Source of the DNA: a bacterium BMS3Bbin13
GTDB lineage: Bacteria > Pseudomonadota > Gammaproteobacteria > 21-64-14
NCBI GenBank assembly: GCA_002897735.1
Contig: BDTW01000010.1
Span: 1-58,726 of the forward strand
Direction of reading: 5' to 3'
DNA length: 58,726 nucleotides
The notes under the pieces were generated by a model. It searched no databases, had not been told where the DNA came from, and worked only from the letters and a program-made list of their open reading frames with translations. This document shows positions 11,255 through 18,959 of this stretch, piece by piece (position 1 is the first letter of the stretch; each line of letters starts with the position of its first letter). A program made the position numbers and the translations under genes.

Positions 11255-12418
11255 GTGGCGTATCCTGCAATCATCCGCCTGCTGCTTACCCTGTCCATCC
11301 TGTCCGCGGCCGCCTTGTCGCCCGTCGTCGAGGCCGCGCCGACGCCCATCCCATCGCCGCCGCAACTCGCGCTACACAGCTACGTGCTGATGGACGCGAC
11401 CACGGGCAAGATCCTCGCCGCGCACGACGCGAACACGCGCGAGCAGCCCGCCAGCCTGACCAAGATGCTGACCCTGTACATCGCGTTCCAGGAGATCAAG
11501 GCCGGGCAGATCCACCTCGACGACGAGGTGACGGTCAGCAAAAAGGCGTGGCGCACCGGCGGGTCCAGAATGTTCCTCCAGGTGGGGACCAAGGTGCCGG
11601 TGAAGGACCTGATCCAGGGGATTATCGTGCAGTCCGGCAACGACGCCGCCGTCGCGCTCGCGCAAGACGTGGCGGGATCGACCGCCACCTTCGTACAGAT
11701 GATGAATCAGACGGCCGCGCGACTCGGCATGAAGAGCAGCCACTTCGCCGACGTGGACGGCCTGCCGGTGCCCGACCACTACAGCACCGCGCACGACCTC
11801 GCGATCCTGGCACGGGCGCTGATCCGGGACTTCCCCGAGTACTATCACTACTTCAAAGAAAAGGTGTACACCTACAACCACATCAAGCAGTACAACCGCA
11901 ACCGGCTGCTGTGGCGGGATCCGTCGGTGGACGGGCTCAAGACCGGACACACCGAGGAGGCGGGCTACTGCCTGGTCAGCTCGGCGAAGCGCGGCGGGAT
12001 GCGGCTCATCGCCGTGGTGATGGGCGCCAAGAGCGACGATGGGCGCACCCGCGACAATGAGGCCCTGCTCAACTACGGCTTCCGCTTCTTCGAGACCCGG
12101 GTCGTGTACAAGGCCGGGCGGCCGATCACTCAGGCGCGCGTCTGGAAGGGCGCCGCGCAGAGCGTACCCCTGGGCGTCGCCCATGACCTGAAGGTCACGC
12201 TGCCGCGCGGGCAGGCCCGCGAGCTCCGGCCGGACATCCAGGTCCATGAGCCGATCCTCGCGCCGGTCACGCAGGGGACCCCGTACGGCACCGTTCAGGC
12301 GGCCGTCGGCAAGACGGTGCTGGCCCGCGAGCCGCTGATCGCCCTGCGCGGCGTCGCGGTCGGCTCGCTGTGGCAACGCCTCAAGGACGATGCGCTCCTG
12401 TACTTCAATAATGACTGA
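11255..12418 (+). CDS. dacA: D-alanyl-D-alanine carboxypeptidase (PBP5/DacA)
   Basis: Low-molecular-weight PBP that removes the terminal D-Ala from pentapeptide stems, limiting cross-linking. 387 residues. The GTG start at 11255 follows a GGAGAGAGGGA ribosome site and gives a proper signal peptide (cleavage after VVEAAP). Active-site motifs: Ser67-Leu-Thr-Lys70, Ser127-Gly-Asn129 and Lys229-Thr-Gly231. A beta-rich C-terminal domain and a final amphipathic helix (VGSLWQRLKDDALLYF) provide membrane anchoring, as in E. coli PBP5. It lies 30 nt before the D-amino-acid transaminase gene, its usual gammaproteobacterial neighbour. Confidence 0.97.
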   Translation: MAYPAIIRLLLTLSILSAAALSPVVEAAPTPIPSPPQLALHSYVLMDATTGKILAAHDANTREQPASLTKMLTLYIAFQEIKAGQIHLDDEVTVSKKAWRTGGSRMFLQVGTKVPVKDLIQGIIVQSGNDAAVALAQDVAGSTATFVQMMNQTAARLGMKSSHFADVDGLPVPDHYSTAHDLAILARALIRDFPEYYHYFKEKVYTYNHIKQYNRNRLLWRDPSVDGLKTGHTEEAGYCLVSSAKRGGMRLIAVVMGAKSDDGRTRDNEALLNYGFRFFETRVVYKAGRPITQARVWKGAAQSVPLGVAHDLKVTLPRGQARELRPDIQVHEPILAPVTQGTPYGTVQAAVGKTVLAREPLIALRGVAVGSLWQRLKDDALLYFNND

Positions 12419-12448
12419 CCGGGGAGGCGGCACACGCCGCAACCGCGC

Positions 12449-13306
12449 ATGAACACGGCCTACCTCAACGGCCGCCTCGTGCCCCTGGAGGAGGCCACGG
12501 TGTCGGTGATGGACCGCGGCTTCCTGTTCGGCGACGGGGTCTACGAGGTCATCCCGGTATACGGCGCCCGTTTGTTCCGCCTCGACGGGCACTTGGCACG
12601 GTTCGAGCGCAGTCTCGCCGGCATCCGTCTCACCAATCCCCATTCGCGCGCGCAGTGGCGCACGATCCTGGAGCGCCTGCTGGAAGTCAACGGCGACGGG
12701 GATCGTTACGTCTATCTGCAGGTCACGCGCGGCCCGGCGCCCAAGCGCGATCACGCCTTTCCCGGCGCGCCGACCCCGACGGTGTTCGCCTCGGTCAGCC
12801 CCATTACGCCGCCGTCCCCGGCCCTGGCCGAGCACGGCGTAGCGGCGATCACGCGCGAGGACATCCGCTGGAAGCGCTGCGACATCAAGGCGATCACGCT
12901 GCTGGGCAACCTCCTGCTGCGCCAGGAAGCGGTGGAGGCCGGGTGCGCGGAGGCGATCCTGATCCGCGACGGCGAGGCCATGGAGGGGGCCGCGAGCAAT
13001 CTCTTCCTGGTGCGCGCCGGCACCCTGCTGACCCCGCCGAAAGGCCCATTCCTGCTGCCCGGCATCACCCGGGACTTGGTTCTGGAACTCGCCCGCGACA
13101 ACGGGATCGAGGCGCGCGAGACGCCGATCCCCGCGCAGTGGCTGCACGACGCCGAGGAGCTGTGGGTCACCAGCTCCACTCGCGAGATCCTGCCGGTGAC
13201 GCGACTCGACGGGGAAGCGGTCGGTGCCGGGCGCCCCGGCCCGCTCTGGACCCGGATGCACGCCCTCTTCCAGGGCTACAAGGCCCGGCTGCGCACCGGC
13301 GGTTGA
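12449..13306 (+). CDS. dat: D-amino acid aminotransferase (class IV)
   Basis: PLP enzyme of fold type IV that interconverts D-alanine and 2-oxoglutarate with pyruvate and D-glutamate. 285 residues, the normal length. The PLP lysine is in [31 protein letters not shown] near the N terminus and [19 protein letters not shown] are class IV signatures. Branched-chain aminotransferase is less likely because the N terminus and the dacA-dat-lipB context match Dat; aminodeoxychorismate lyase cannot be fully excluded. Placed after dacA, it could process D-Ala released from the wall (inference). Confidence 0.88.
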   Translation: MNTAYLNGRLVPLEEATVSVMDRGFLFGDGVYEVIPVYGARLFRLDGHLARFERSLAGIRLTNPHSRAQWRTILERLLEVNGDGDRYVYLQVTRGPAPKRDHAFPGAPTPTVFASVSPITPPSPALAEHGVAAITREDIRWKRCDIKAITLLGNLLLRQEAVEAGCAEAILIRDGEAMEGAASNLFLVRAGTLLTPPKGPFLLPGITRDLVLELARDNGIEARETPIPAQWLHDAEELWVTSSTREILPVTRLDGEAVGAGRPGPLWTRMHALFQGYKARLRTGG

Positions 13307-13379
13307 CCCGGCGGCGGCGCAAGCGTGTGAAAGCGGGCCATCGGGAGTCGTGCACCGGCGGGCGGGCGGTGAAGAGGTT

Positions 13380-14057
13380 ATGAGCGCGCCGGCCCCGATC
13401 GCGAACCGCGTACTACGAGTGCGGCACCTGGGGCGCGTCGCGTACACCGAGACATGGCACGCCATGCGCGAGTTCACCGGCGCCCGCGACCCGACCACCG
13501 CGGACGAGCTGTGGGTGCTGGAGCATCCGCCGGTCTACACGCTCGGGTGGAACGCGCGCGAGGCGCACGTACTCGACCCCGGGGAAATCCCCGTGGTGCG
13601 TTGCGACCGGGGCGGACAGGTCACCTACCACGGCCCGGGCCAGCTCGTCGTCTACACGCTCGTCGATCTGGCGCGCCGGCACCTGGGGGTGCGGGCCTTC
13701 GTGCACCTGCTGGAGCAGGCGGTGCTCGACCTGCTCGCCGGCTACGGGATCCGCGGCGAGCGACGCGCCGGGGCACCCGGTGTTTACGTCGGCGGCGCCA
13801 AGCTGGCCGCACTCGGCCTGCGGCTGCGCCGCGGGGCCGCCTACCACGGGCTGAGCCTCAACGTCGCCATGGATCTCGCGCCGTTCCGGCGCATCGACCC
13901 GTGCGGCTTCGCCGGGTTGCCGGTCACGCAACTGCGCGATCTCGGCGTTCCCGACGACCCCGCCCGGGTGGCCGCGACGCTCCTCGCCGCACTCGACACC
14001 GCGCTGCGAACCCCCGAGTCCGACCGGCTCCCGGGCGCACGCACCCCTACATCGTGA
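13380..14057 (+). CDS. lipB: Octanoyl-[ACP]-protein N-octanoyltransferase LipB
   Basis: Transfers octanoate from ACP to the lipoyl domains of 2-oxoacid dehydrogenases and GcvH, the step before sulfur insertion by LipA. 225 residues from ATG 13380, which has a GAAGAGG site just upstream; the frame is open further back but without similarity. Catalytic Lys141 (GGAKLAALG) and Cys175 ([13 protein letters not shown]) and the [14 protein letters not shown] substrate loop (residues 78-90) are present. The gene follows dat directly (73 nt); the ybeD gene that often lies between them is absent. Its 3' end overlaps the convergent small membrane-protein gene by 11 nt. Confidence 0.95.
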   Translation: MSAPAPIANRVLRVRHLGRVAYTETWHAMREFTGARDPTTADELWVLEHPPVYTLGWNAREAHVLDPGEIPVVRCDRGGQVTYHGPGQLVVYTLVDLARRHLGVRAFVHLLEQAVLDLLAGYGIRGERRAGAPGVYVGGAKLAALGLRLRRGAAYHGLSLNVAMDLAPFRRIDPCGFAGLPVTQLRDLGVPDDPARVAATLLAALDTALRTPESDRLPGARTPTS

Positions 14058-14241
14058 TGCCCATACGCCCGCCGAATCCGCCCAGCAGCATGGCCATCAG
14101 CATGGCGATGACCCCGAGGATGAACAGCGCCGGGATCGATGCGATCGCCCACTTCACCATGAATACCACCATCGACCAGAAGGGCATGCGGATATCCGTC
14201 ACCACGACGTGACGGTCCCCCTCCCCCGATTCGGAAGCCAT
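14047..14241 (-). CDS. Small membrane protein of unknown function
   Basis: A 64-residue protein: polar N terminus ending in a [16 protein letters not shown] stretch, then two hydrophobic segments (about residues 23-42 and 44-57) and a glycine-rich end [11 protein letters not shown]. The organisation suggests a two-helix inner-membrane miniprotein. It starts 3 nt after the preceding membrane-protein gene, so the two are probably co-transcribed. The last 11 nt overlap the end of lipB on the other strand. I do not recognise a named family. Coding status is supported by tight spacing, an RBS-like GAGAGGAG just ahead of the ATG and sensible hydrophobicity. Confidence 0.7.
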   Translation of the reverse strand: MASESGEGDRHVVVTDIRMPFWSMVVFMVKWAIASIPALFILGVIAMLMAMLLGGFGGRMGITM

Positions 14242-14244
14242 CGA

Positions 14245-14934
14245 CTACTCCTCTCGTTGTGATGAAACACCAGCCGGCCGGTGCGCGCCGGGCGTCGCGC
14301 CGGCGACCGCCTCCCGGACCGCGCGAGCACGCAGCGTACGGATCATCAGGCCGACCGGAACGGCCAGGGCCGCGACCAGCACCGCTACGAGGATCAGTCC
14401 CGGCGTGCGATAGGGCGCGAGATCGACGGGCATCCCGGCGAACGAGCCCGACGCCGTGAACGCATCCCAGAATCTCCACCAGTAGGCGGCGCCGGAGACG
14501 AGGTAGGCGAGCGACAGCCAGGACAGCGCCTCGAGAACCGAACGCGCCCAGGCGCGCAGGCGCAGGAAGTCGATGCCCGCGAGCACCGCGAGCACCGCCA
14601 GCGCGATCTGCAGCACGGCGAACCACGCGGCGTGGTGGATGAGGAACAGCGGAAGCGTCGCGGCGGTGCGCGACGCGAGCGGCACCTGGGCGCTCAACCC
14701 CTGAAGCAGGCCCGCGGTGAACAACCCGCCCAACGCCGAGACGCCGTTGACCGCCCCGGTAAGGATCCACGCCCAGGCGATGAGCCGCACGCCGCGGGGA
14801 CGGGTCACGGGGGCCACCGGCGCCGCCCCGCTCAACGCCCGCCGAACCGCCGCAACCACGCGGCCGCGCCGGATACCGCACCGGGTCTGACGAGCGATCT
14901 GTGCATTCCGGCCCCCGTTCCACCACCGCCCCAT
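14245..14934 (-). CDS. Four-helix membrane protein, unknown function
   Basis: 229 residues from ATG 14934; the first ~45 residues are Arg-rich and unlike a membrane protein, so translation may begin later, for instance close to the [16 protein letters not shown] segment. Four hydrophobic helices are visible (about residues 49-72, 92-118, 132-150 and 177-200), with a periplasmic-type loop [15 protein letters not shown] between the third and fourth. No motif allows a function. First gene of a two-gene unit with the 64-residue membrane protein, divergent from lipA. Strong codon bias in third positions supports coding. Confidence 0.65.
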   Translation of the reverse strand: MGRWWNGGRNAQIARQTRCGIRRGRVVAAVRRALSGAAPVAPVTRPRGVRLIAWAWILTGAVNGVSALGGLFTAGLLQGLSAQVPLASRTAATLPLFLIHHAAWFAVLQIALAVLAVLAGIDFLRLRAWARSVLEALSWLSLAYLVSGAAYWWRFWDAFTASGSFAGMPVDLAPYRTPGLILVAVLVAALAVPVGLMIRTLRARAVREAVAGATPGAHRPAGVSSQREE

Positions 14935-15040
14935 GATCCGTCATGGGGCGACGCCCGGCAACCGTACAACGGCCTTCGTCCCGGGACACCCTACGCATCG
15001 CACATACGTCTGCGCGGTGCGTAGGCCGCGTCCACCCGCC

Positions 15041-15067
15041 TGTGAGCCGGCGCTTTGGTGCTATAGT
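15041..15067 (+). promoter_or_regulatory. Putative extended -10 promoter of lipA
   Basis: TGCTATAGT (15059-15067) is a TGn extended -10 with a near-consensus TATAGT hexamer. The best -35 is a weak TGTGAG at 15041, which is usual for extended -10 promoters. The lipA ATG lies 37 nt downstream. It shows that lipA is transcribed separately from lipB here. Confidence 0.5.
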
Positions 15068-15103
15068 GACGCGCCCGAACCCTACACCGTACGGGAGCAG
15101 ACG

Positions 15104-16060
15104 ATGAGCAGACCGCGCCCCGAACCGGGCGCCGGCGAGCGCGGCGCCGCCAAGGTCGCCCGCATCCCGGTGAAGATCGAACCCACCACGCGCGCGCCGC
15201 GCAAGCCGGCGTGGATCCGCGCGCATTCTCCGGCACACCCGGCCGTGCAACGTCTCAAGGCGGTACTGCGCGCCAATCGGCTGCAGACCGTGTGCGAGGA
15301 AGCCTCATGCCCGAACATCGGCGAGTGTTTCAGCCACGGGACGGCGACGTTCATGATCATGGGGGGGATCTGCACGCGGCGTTGCCCGTTCTGCGACGTC
15401 GCCCACGGCCGGCCGTCGCCACTGGACGCCGGGGAACCGGCGAACCTCGCACACACGATCCGCGCGATGGGATTGCACTACGTAGTGGTCACCTCGGTGG
15501 ACCGTGACGACCTGCGCGACGGCGGCGCGGCCCACTTCGCCGCGTGCGTGCGCGCCATCCGGGAGACGAACCCGGAGATCCGGGTGGAGATCCTGGTCCC
15601 GGACTTCCGCGGCCGCGTGGACGCGGCCCTGGAATGCCTCGTGCAGGCGCCGCCGGATCTATTCAACCACAACCTGGAGACGGTGCCGCGCCTCTACCGG
15701 CAGGCCCGCCCGGGCGCCGACTATGCCGGATCGCTGCACCTGCTCGAACGGTTCAAGGCGCATTGCGCGGGCGTGCCGACCAAGTCCGGGCTAATGCTCG
15801 GGCTCGGCGAGGAGAGCGCCGAAGTGGAAACGGTCATGGCCGACCTGCGCGCGCACGGCGTGCAGATGTTGACCCTCGGCCAGTATCTGCAACCGAGCAT
15901 CCACCACCTGCCGATCGCACGCTTCGTACCCCCGGAGGAATTCGAGCGGCTCGGCGCCGTGGCGCGGCGCATGGGATTCCGCCACGTGGCGAGCGAACCC
16001 ATGGTGCGCTCCTCCTACCACGCCGACCGTCAGGCCCGCGAGGTCCTCGCCGGCGATTGA
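15104..16060 (+). CDS. lipA: Lipoyl synthase LipA
   Basis: Radical SAM enzyme that inserts two sulfur atoms into protein-bound octanoyl groups. 318 residues from ATG 15104 (GGGAGCAG site). The auxiliary cluster cysteines are Cys64, Cys69 and Cys75 in [13 protein letters not shown]; the radical SAM cluster cysteines are Cys90, Cys94 and Cys97 in ICTRRCPFC; the conserved C-terminal RSSYHAD supplies the serine ligand of the auxiliary cluster. All catalytic features are intact. It is separated from lipB by a divergent gene pair, unlike the usual adjacent lipB-lipA arrangement, and is followed by the tandem hairpin array. Confidence 0.97.
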   Translation: MSRPRPEPGAGERGAAKVARIPVKIEPTTRAPRKPAWIRAHSPAHPAVQRLKAVLRANRLQTVCEEASCPNIGECFSHGTATFMIMGGICTRRCPFCDVAHGRPSPLDAGEPANLAHTIRAMGLHYVVVTSVDRDDLRDGGAAHFAACVRAIRETNPEIRVEILVPDFRGRVDAALECLVQAPPDLFNHNLETVPRLYRQARPGADYAGSLHLLERFKAHCAGVPTKSGLMLGLGEESAEVETVMADLRAHGVQMLTLGQYLQPSIHHLPIARFVPPEEFERLGAVARRMGFRHVASEPMVRSSYHADRQAREVLAGD

Positions 16061-16127
16061 CGGTAAGCGACGACCGGCCACCCACCGCCCCGACCGGGCT
16101 CCGCAGCGCTGATATCCGTGCACAAGG

Positions 16128-16738
16128 GCGGGGCTCGCCCCCTCGGCGGCATCGCGGGGACCCGCCGCCATCACCACGGATCCGCGTCGCCGGCCGGGCA
16201 AGCCCGGCCCTACCGAACGTGCGGGGATGCGCGAATCCCGGTAGGGCGGGCCTCGGCCCGCCGACGGCATCGCGGGGACCCGCCGCGATCACCACGGATC
16301 CGTGTCGCCGGCCGGGCAAGCCCGGCCCTACCGAACGCGGGGATGCGCGAATTCCGGTAGGGCGGGCCTCGGCCCGCCGACAGCATCGCGGGGACCCGCC
16401 GCGATCACCACGGATCCGCGTCACCGGCCGGGCAAGCCCGGCCCTACCGAACGCGGGGATGCGCGAATCCCGGTAGGGCGGGCCTCGGCCCGCCGACGGC
16501 ATCGCGGGAACCCGCCGCCATCACCACGGATCCGCGTCACCGGCCGGGCAAGCCCGGCCCTACCGAACGTGCGGGGATGCACGAATCCCGGTAGGGCGGG
16601 CCTCGGCCCGCCGACGGCATCGCGGGGACCCGCCGCGATCACTACGGATCCGTGTCGCCGGCCGGGCAAGCCCGGCCCTACCGAACGTGCGGGGATGCAC
16701 GAATCCCGGTAGGGCGGGCCTCGGCCCGCCGGCGACGC
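16128..16738. repeat. Tandem array of ~117-bp double-hairpin (BIME-like) units
   Basis: Five near-identical copies plus a degenerate first copy fill the convergent space between lipA and the glycosyltransferase gene. The GTAGGGCGGGCCTCGGCCCG core recurs at 16241, 16357, 16473, 16591 and 16709, so the period is 116, 116, 118 and 118 bp; the 2-nt difference comes from CGAACGTGCGGGG versus CGAACGCGGGG. Each unit has two palindromes, CCGGGCAAGCCCGG and CGGGCCTCGGCCCG, facing each other as CCCTACC...GGTAGGG, then a non-palindromic spacer with the TCGCGGGGACCCGCCGCGATCACC motif. Single dispersed copies of the same hairpin pair occur at 20509, 30567, 40158, 49841 and 55267. The periods are not multiples of three, so this is not a repeated protein. 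Confidence 0.95.
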
Positions 16739-17860
16739 TCACTCTCCGTCCGGATCATCGGACCGGAGCAGGGCCTCGATCCGGGTCGCGGCCTGTTCGA
16801 TACCCGTGGGGAGCGGCGGCACCGGCGCCGGTGCCGCCCACAACGCGCGCAGTTCCGTCTGCAGATCGCCCGCCCGCAGTTGCCCGCCGGTGATCTCGCG
16901 CGCACGCCCGTGACGGCGCAACCACGCGATCAGGCCCGGCTCCTCGGGCCAGTCACCGCGACGCACGTACAACACCGGCACGCCGTTGCACGCCGCCTCG
17001 GTGAAGATGCCGTAGCCGGGCTTGGTGATCACCGCATCGCCGGCACACAGCACGTCGATGAACGCCTCGCCGAGGGTCGTCACCGGGATTACGTCGGGTC
17101 GCGGCACGGCGCTCTCGGGCGGGACCAGCCAGCGCAATCCGGGACGCGCCGGCCAGTCGGCCACCGGCAGCGGGGTGGGAATCCCGCCCGGGGCGACGAG
17201 GATCAGGCGTTGCGCCCCGTGCACATCGAGTCCGGCGCGCCGGCGCACGACCTCGCGCCGGTCACGCCCGAGGCGCGCGATCGGGCCGATCGCCACGCGG
17301 TTGGGCAGACCCGCCATCGACAGCGCCGGTTCCGGGGCGAGGAACACCCGCGCGCACCGGTAGGCGGCCTCGATCTGCGCGAGGATCGCCGCGGCACCAT
17401 CGGCCGCGCCGCAATACGCCCGGTAAATCTCGCCCCAGTGCAGCGAACACAGCGCGGCGGCGGGGACGCCGGTGCGCGCCGCCGCCTCGAGAATCCGATA
17501 GGGCACGTCCGCCACGACGGCATCCGGCGCCAACTCGGCGAGCCGGTCCGCCTCATGTGCAACGCCCGCCTCCCATCGGCCGTGGAAGGCCGCATAGGCG
17601 CGCGCACTCGCGGCGGCGCGCACGACCAGGCTGCCCTCCATTACCATGCCGACGTCGGCCGGCGCCTCCCAGTGCCGGAAGGGCCCGTCGAGGCGCGCGG
17701 CGAGCACCGATCGCGGCAGCGCCGAATACACCGTCAGCCGCAACCGGGGGATGCGCCGGCGTAGCGCGTTGAACACCGGCGCGCATTGTGCGAGGTGCCC
17801 GTGGCCGTGGTGGGACAGCGCCGCGAGCAGGTGTGGAGCACGCTCCGGATCGCGGTGCAT
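16739..17860 (-). CDS. MurG/UGT-like GT-B glycosyltransferase
   Basis: 373 residues from ATG 17860 (MHRDPERAPHLL); the frame is open further upstream but would overlap the preceding gene. The N-terminal half starts with a nucleotide-type fold, LLAALSHHGHGHLAQ, resembling the acceptor domain of MurG-like and UDP-glycosyltransferases. The C-terminal donor domain contains the signature VITKPGYGIFTEAACNGVPVLYV, matching the GT28 C-terminal motif. Substrate unknown. Third and last gene of a minus-strand cluster after the GCS2 ligase and the M14-like hydrolase (44-nt gap), suggesting glycosylation of, or with, their product. It ends within a few bases of the tandem array, whose hairpins probably end transcription. 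Confidence 0.75.
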   Translation of the reverse strand: MHRDPERAPHLLAALSHHGHGHLAQCAPVFNALRRRIPRLRLTVYSALPRSVLAARLDGPFRHWEAPADVGMVMEGSLVVRAAASARAYAAFHGRWEAGVAHEADRLAELAPDAVVADVPYRILEAAARTGVPAAALCSLHWGEIYRAYCGAADGAAAILAQIEAAYRCARVFLAPEPALSMAGLPNRVAIGPIARLGRDRREVVRRRAGLDVHGAQRLILVAPGGIPTPLPVADWPARPGLRWLVPPESAVPRPDVIPVTTLGEAFIDVLCAGDAVITKPGYGIFTEAACNGVPVLYVRRGDWPEEPGLIAWLRRHGRAREITGGQLRAGDLQTELRALWAAPAPVPPLPTGIEQAATRIEALLRSDDPDGE

Positions 17861-17904
17861 GCTACGGCGGCCGCCCGCAAGGACGGCCCGGCCCCGAGGA
17901 TCGC

Positions 17905-18954
17905 TCACCGCGTCGCGCCCACCGGCGGCAGCCGTTCCATCAGGTAGCCGAGGCAGTCCTGGCGGATGGCCCGTGGATCGCGGCTCAGCATCGACGGCAT
18001 CACCGGCACGGCGACCCGCAGCTCGCCGTCGACCTCGGCGAAGAAGCGCCCCCCCACGTCGCGCCCCCGATCGTCGTAGGCGACGATGCGCACGCGACTG
18101 CCGGGGCGGACCCGGCCCAGGCACGTCCCGGGAGGCAGTTCGCGGAAGTTGAGACGATCGAGATCCTCGACCAGCCGCAGGTCCGCATCGGCGTCGCCGA
18201 AGCCGAACGAGACCTCCTCCGGGACCTTCATCACCGCCACCGTATGAAACAGGTCGATCTCACCGGGCGCGGGCGCTCGGTCGGGCAGTTCCGAGAGATG
18301 CAGGCAGGCGTCCAGGTATTCCAGGGCGTGTTCGATCCCGTGGCTGCGGCCCGGTTGGCCGCACTCGAGGGTCACGGCGGGACACAAACCGGCGAAGGCC
18401 GCCGCCTGGACCCCGCGCGGCGTAGTGAAGTACACCACGGTGCGCCCGAACAGCGACGCCAGTCGCAGGAAACGCGAATCGCGCCGATTGATGCAGGCAT
18501 AGTGCGGATTGAGGCCGGTGTTGTTGTGCACGTCCACGCTGGCGAACACGTCGCGGACGCGCATCTCCGCGAGCACGCGGCGCATCAGCGCATGTTCCGG
18601 GGTACCGTCGTCGTCCGCCCCCGGCCAGACCCGATTGTAGTCCGGCTGACCGGGCAGGCGCCGCACGCCGGCGCGCGCGGCGGCCACGTTTCCGACGAAC
18701 AGCGACAACGCGCGCGGCAGCATGCGGGCGCCGCCGCCCGGGGCGTAGCGGCGCAGCAATCGCTGTACGGCATGCAGCCCGGTATCCTCGTTACCGTGCA
18801 GCAGCACCGAGACGAACAGGGGCCGCCGACGTCGCCCGGGCAGGTGGATCAGCGTGGGGCCGGGCAACACACGGTGCAACGCCGCGGGCTCGGCGCCTAC
18901 GAAACCGGGCGGCAGACGATCCAAAACACCGAGTTCGATCGCGCCGGTATCCAT
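17905..18954 (-). CDS. AstE/aspartoacylase-type zinc carboxypeptidase-like hydrolase (M14)
   Basis: 349 residues from ATG 18954; a GTG at 18963 (overlapping the stop of the preceding gene as GTGA) is an alternative start. Zinc ligands are visible: HxxE in LLHGNEDTG and the distal His in SVDVHNNTGLNP; the catalytic-type Glu is in VTLECGQPG. These are features of the succinylglutamate desuccinylase/aspartoacylase branch of M14, which cleaves amide bonds of N-acylated amino acids. The C-terminal third is beta-rich with a CLGRVRPGSRVRIVAYDD segment. Five nt (or an overlap) from the GCS2 ligase gene, so one makes and the other may cleave or edit a gamma-glutamyl-type amide (inference). Confidence 0.8.
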   Translation of the reverse strand: MDTGAIELGVLDRLPPGFVGAEPAALHRVLPGPTLIHLPGRRRRPLFVSVLLHGNEDTGLHAVQRLLRRYAPGGGARMLPRALSLFVGNVAAARAGVRRLPGQPDYNRVWPGADDDGTPEHALMRRVLAEMRVRDVFASVDVHNNTGLNPHYACINRRDSRFLRLASLFGRTVVYFTTPRGVQAAAFAGLCPAVTLECGQPGRSHGIEHALEYLDACLHLSELPDRAPAPGEIDLFHTVAVMKVPEEVSFGFGDADADLRLVEDLDRLNFRELPPGTCLGRVRPGSRVRIVAYDDRGRDVGGRFFAEVDGELRVAVPVMPSMLSRDPRAIRQDCLGYLMERLPPVGATR

Positions 18955-18959
18955 GGTGT

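Noticed and set aside
11372-13498. 708-codon open frame opposite dacA and dat
   Set aside because: High-GC antisense shadow; the plus-strand genes have full catalytic motifs and normal lengths, while the antisense product is His/Gly/Arg-rich without any domain.
16302-16712. Open frames of 60-220 codons on both strands across the tandem array (repeat protein)
   Set aside because: The period of 116 or 118 bp is not a multiple of three, so the apparent repeated peptides shift frame between units; openness comes from high GC.
16128-16738. CRISPR array
   Set aside because: The repeats are ~117 bp, contiguous and nearly identical throughout with no variable spacers, and no cas gene is near. It is a tandem array of hairpin units.
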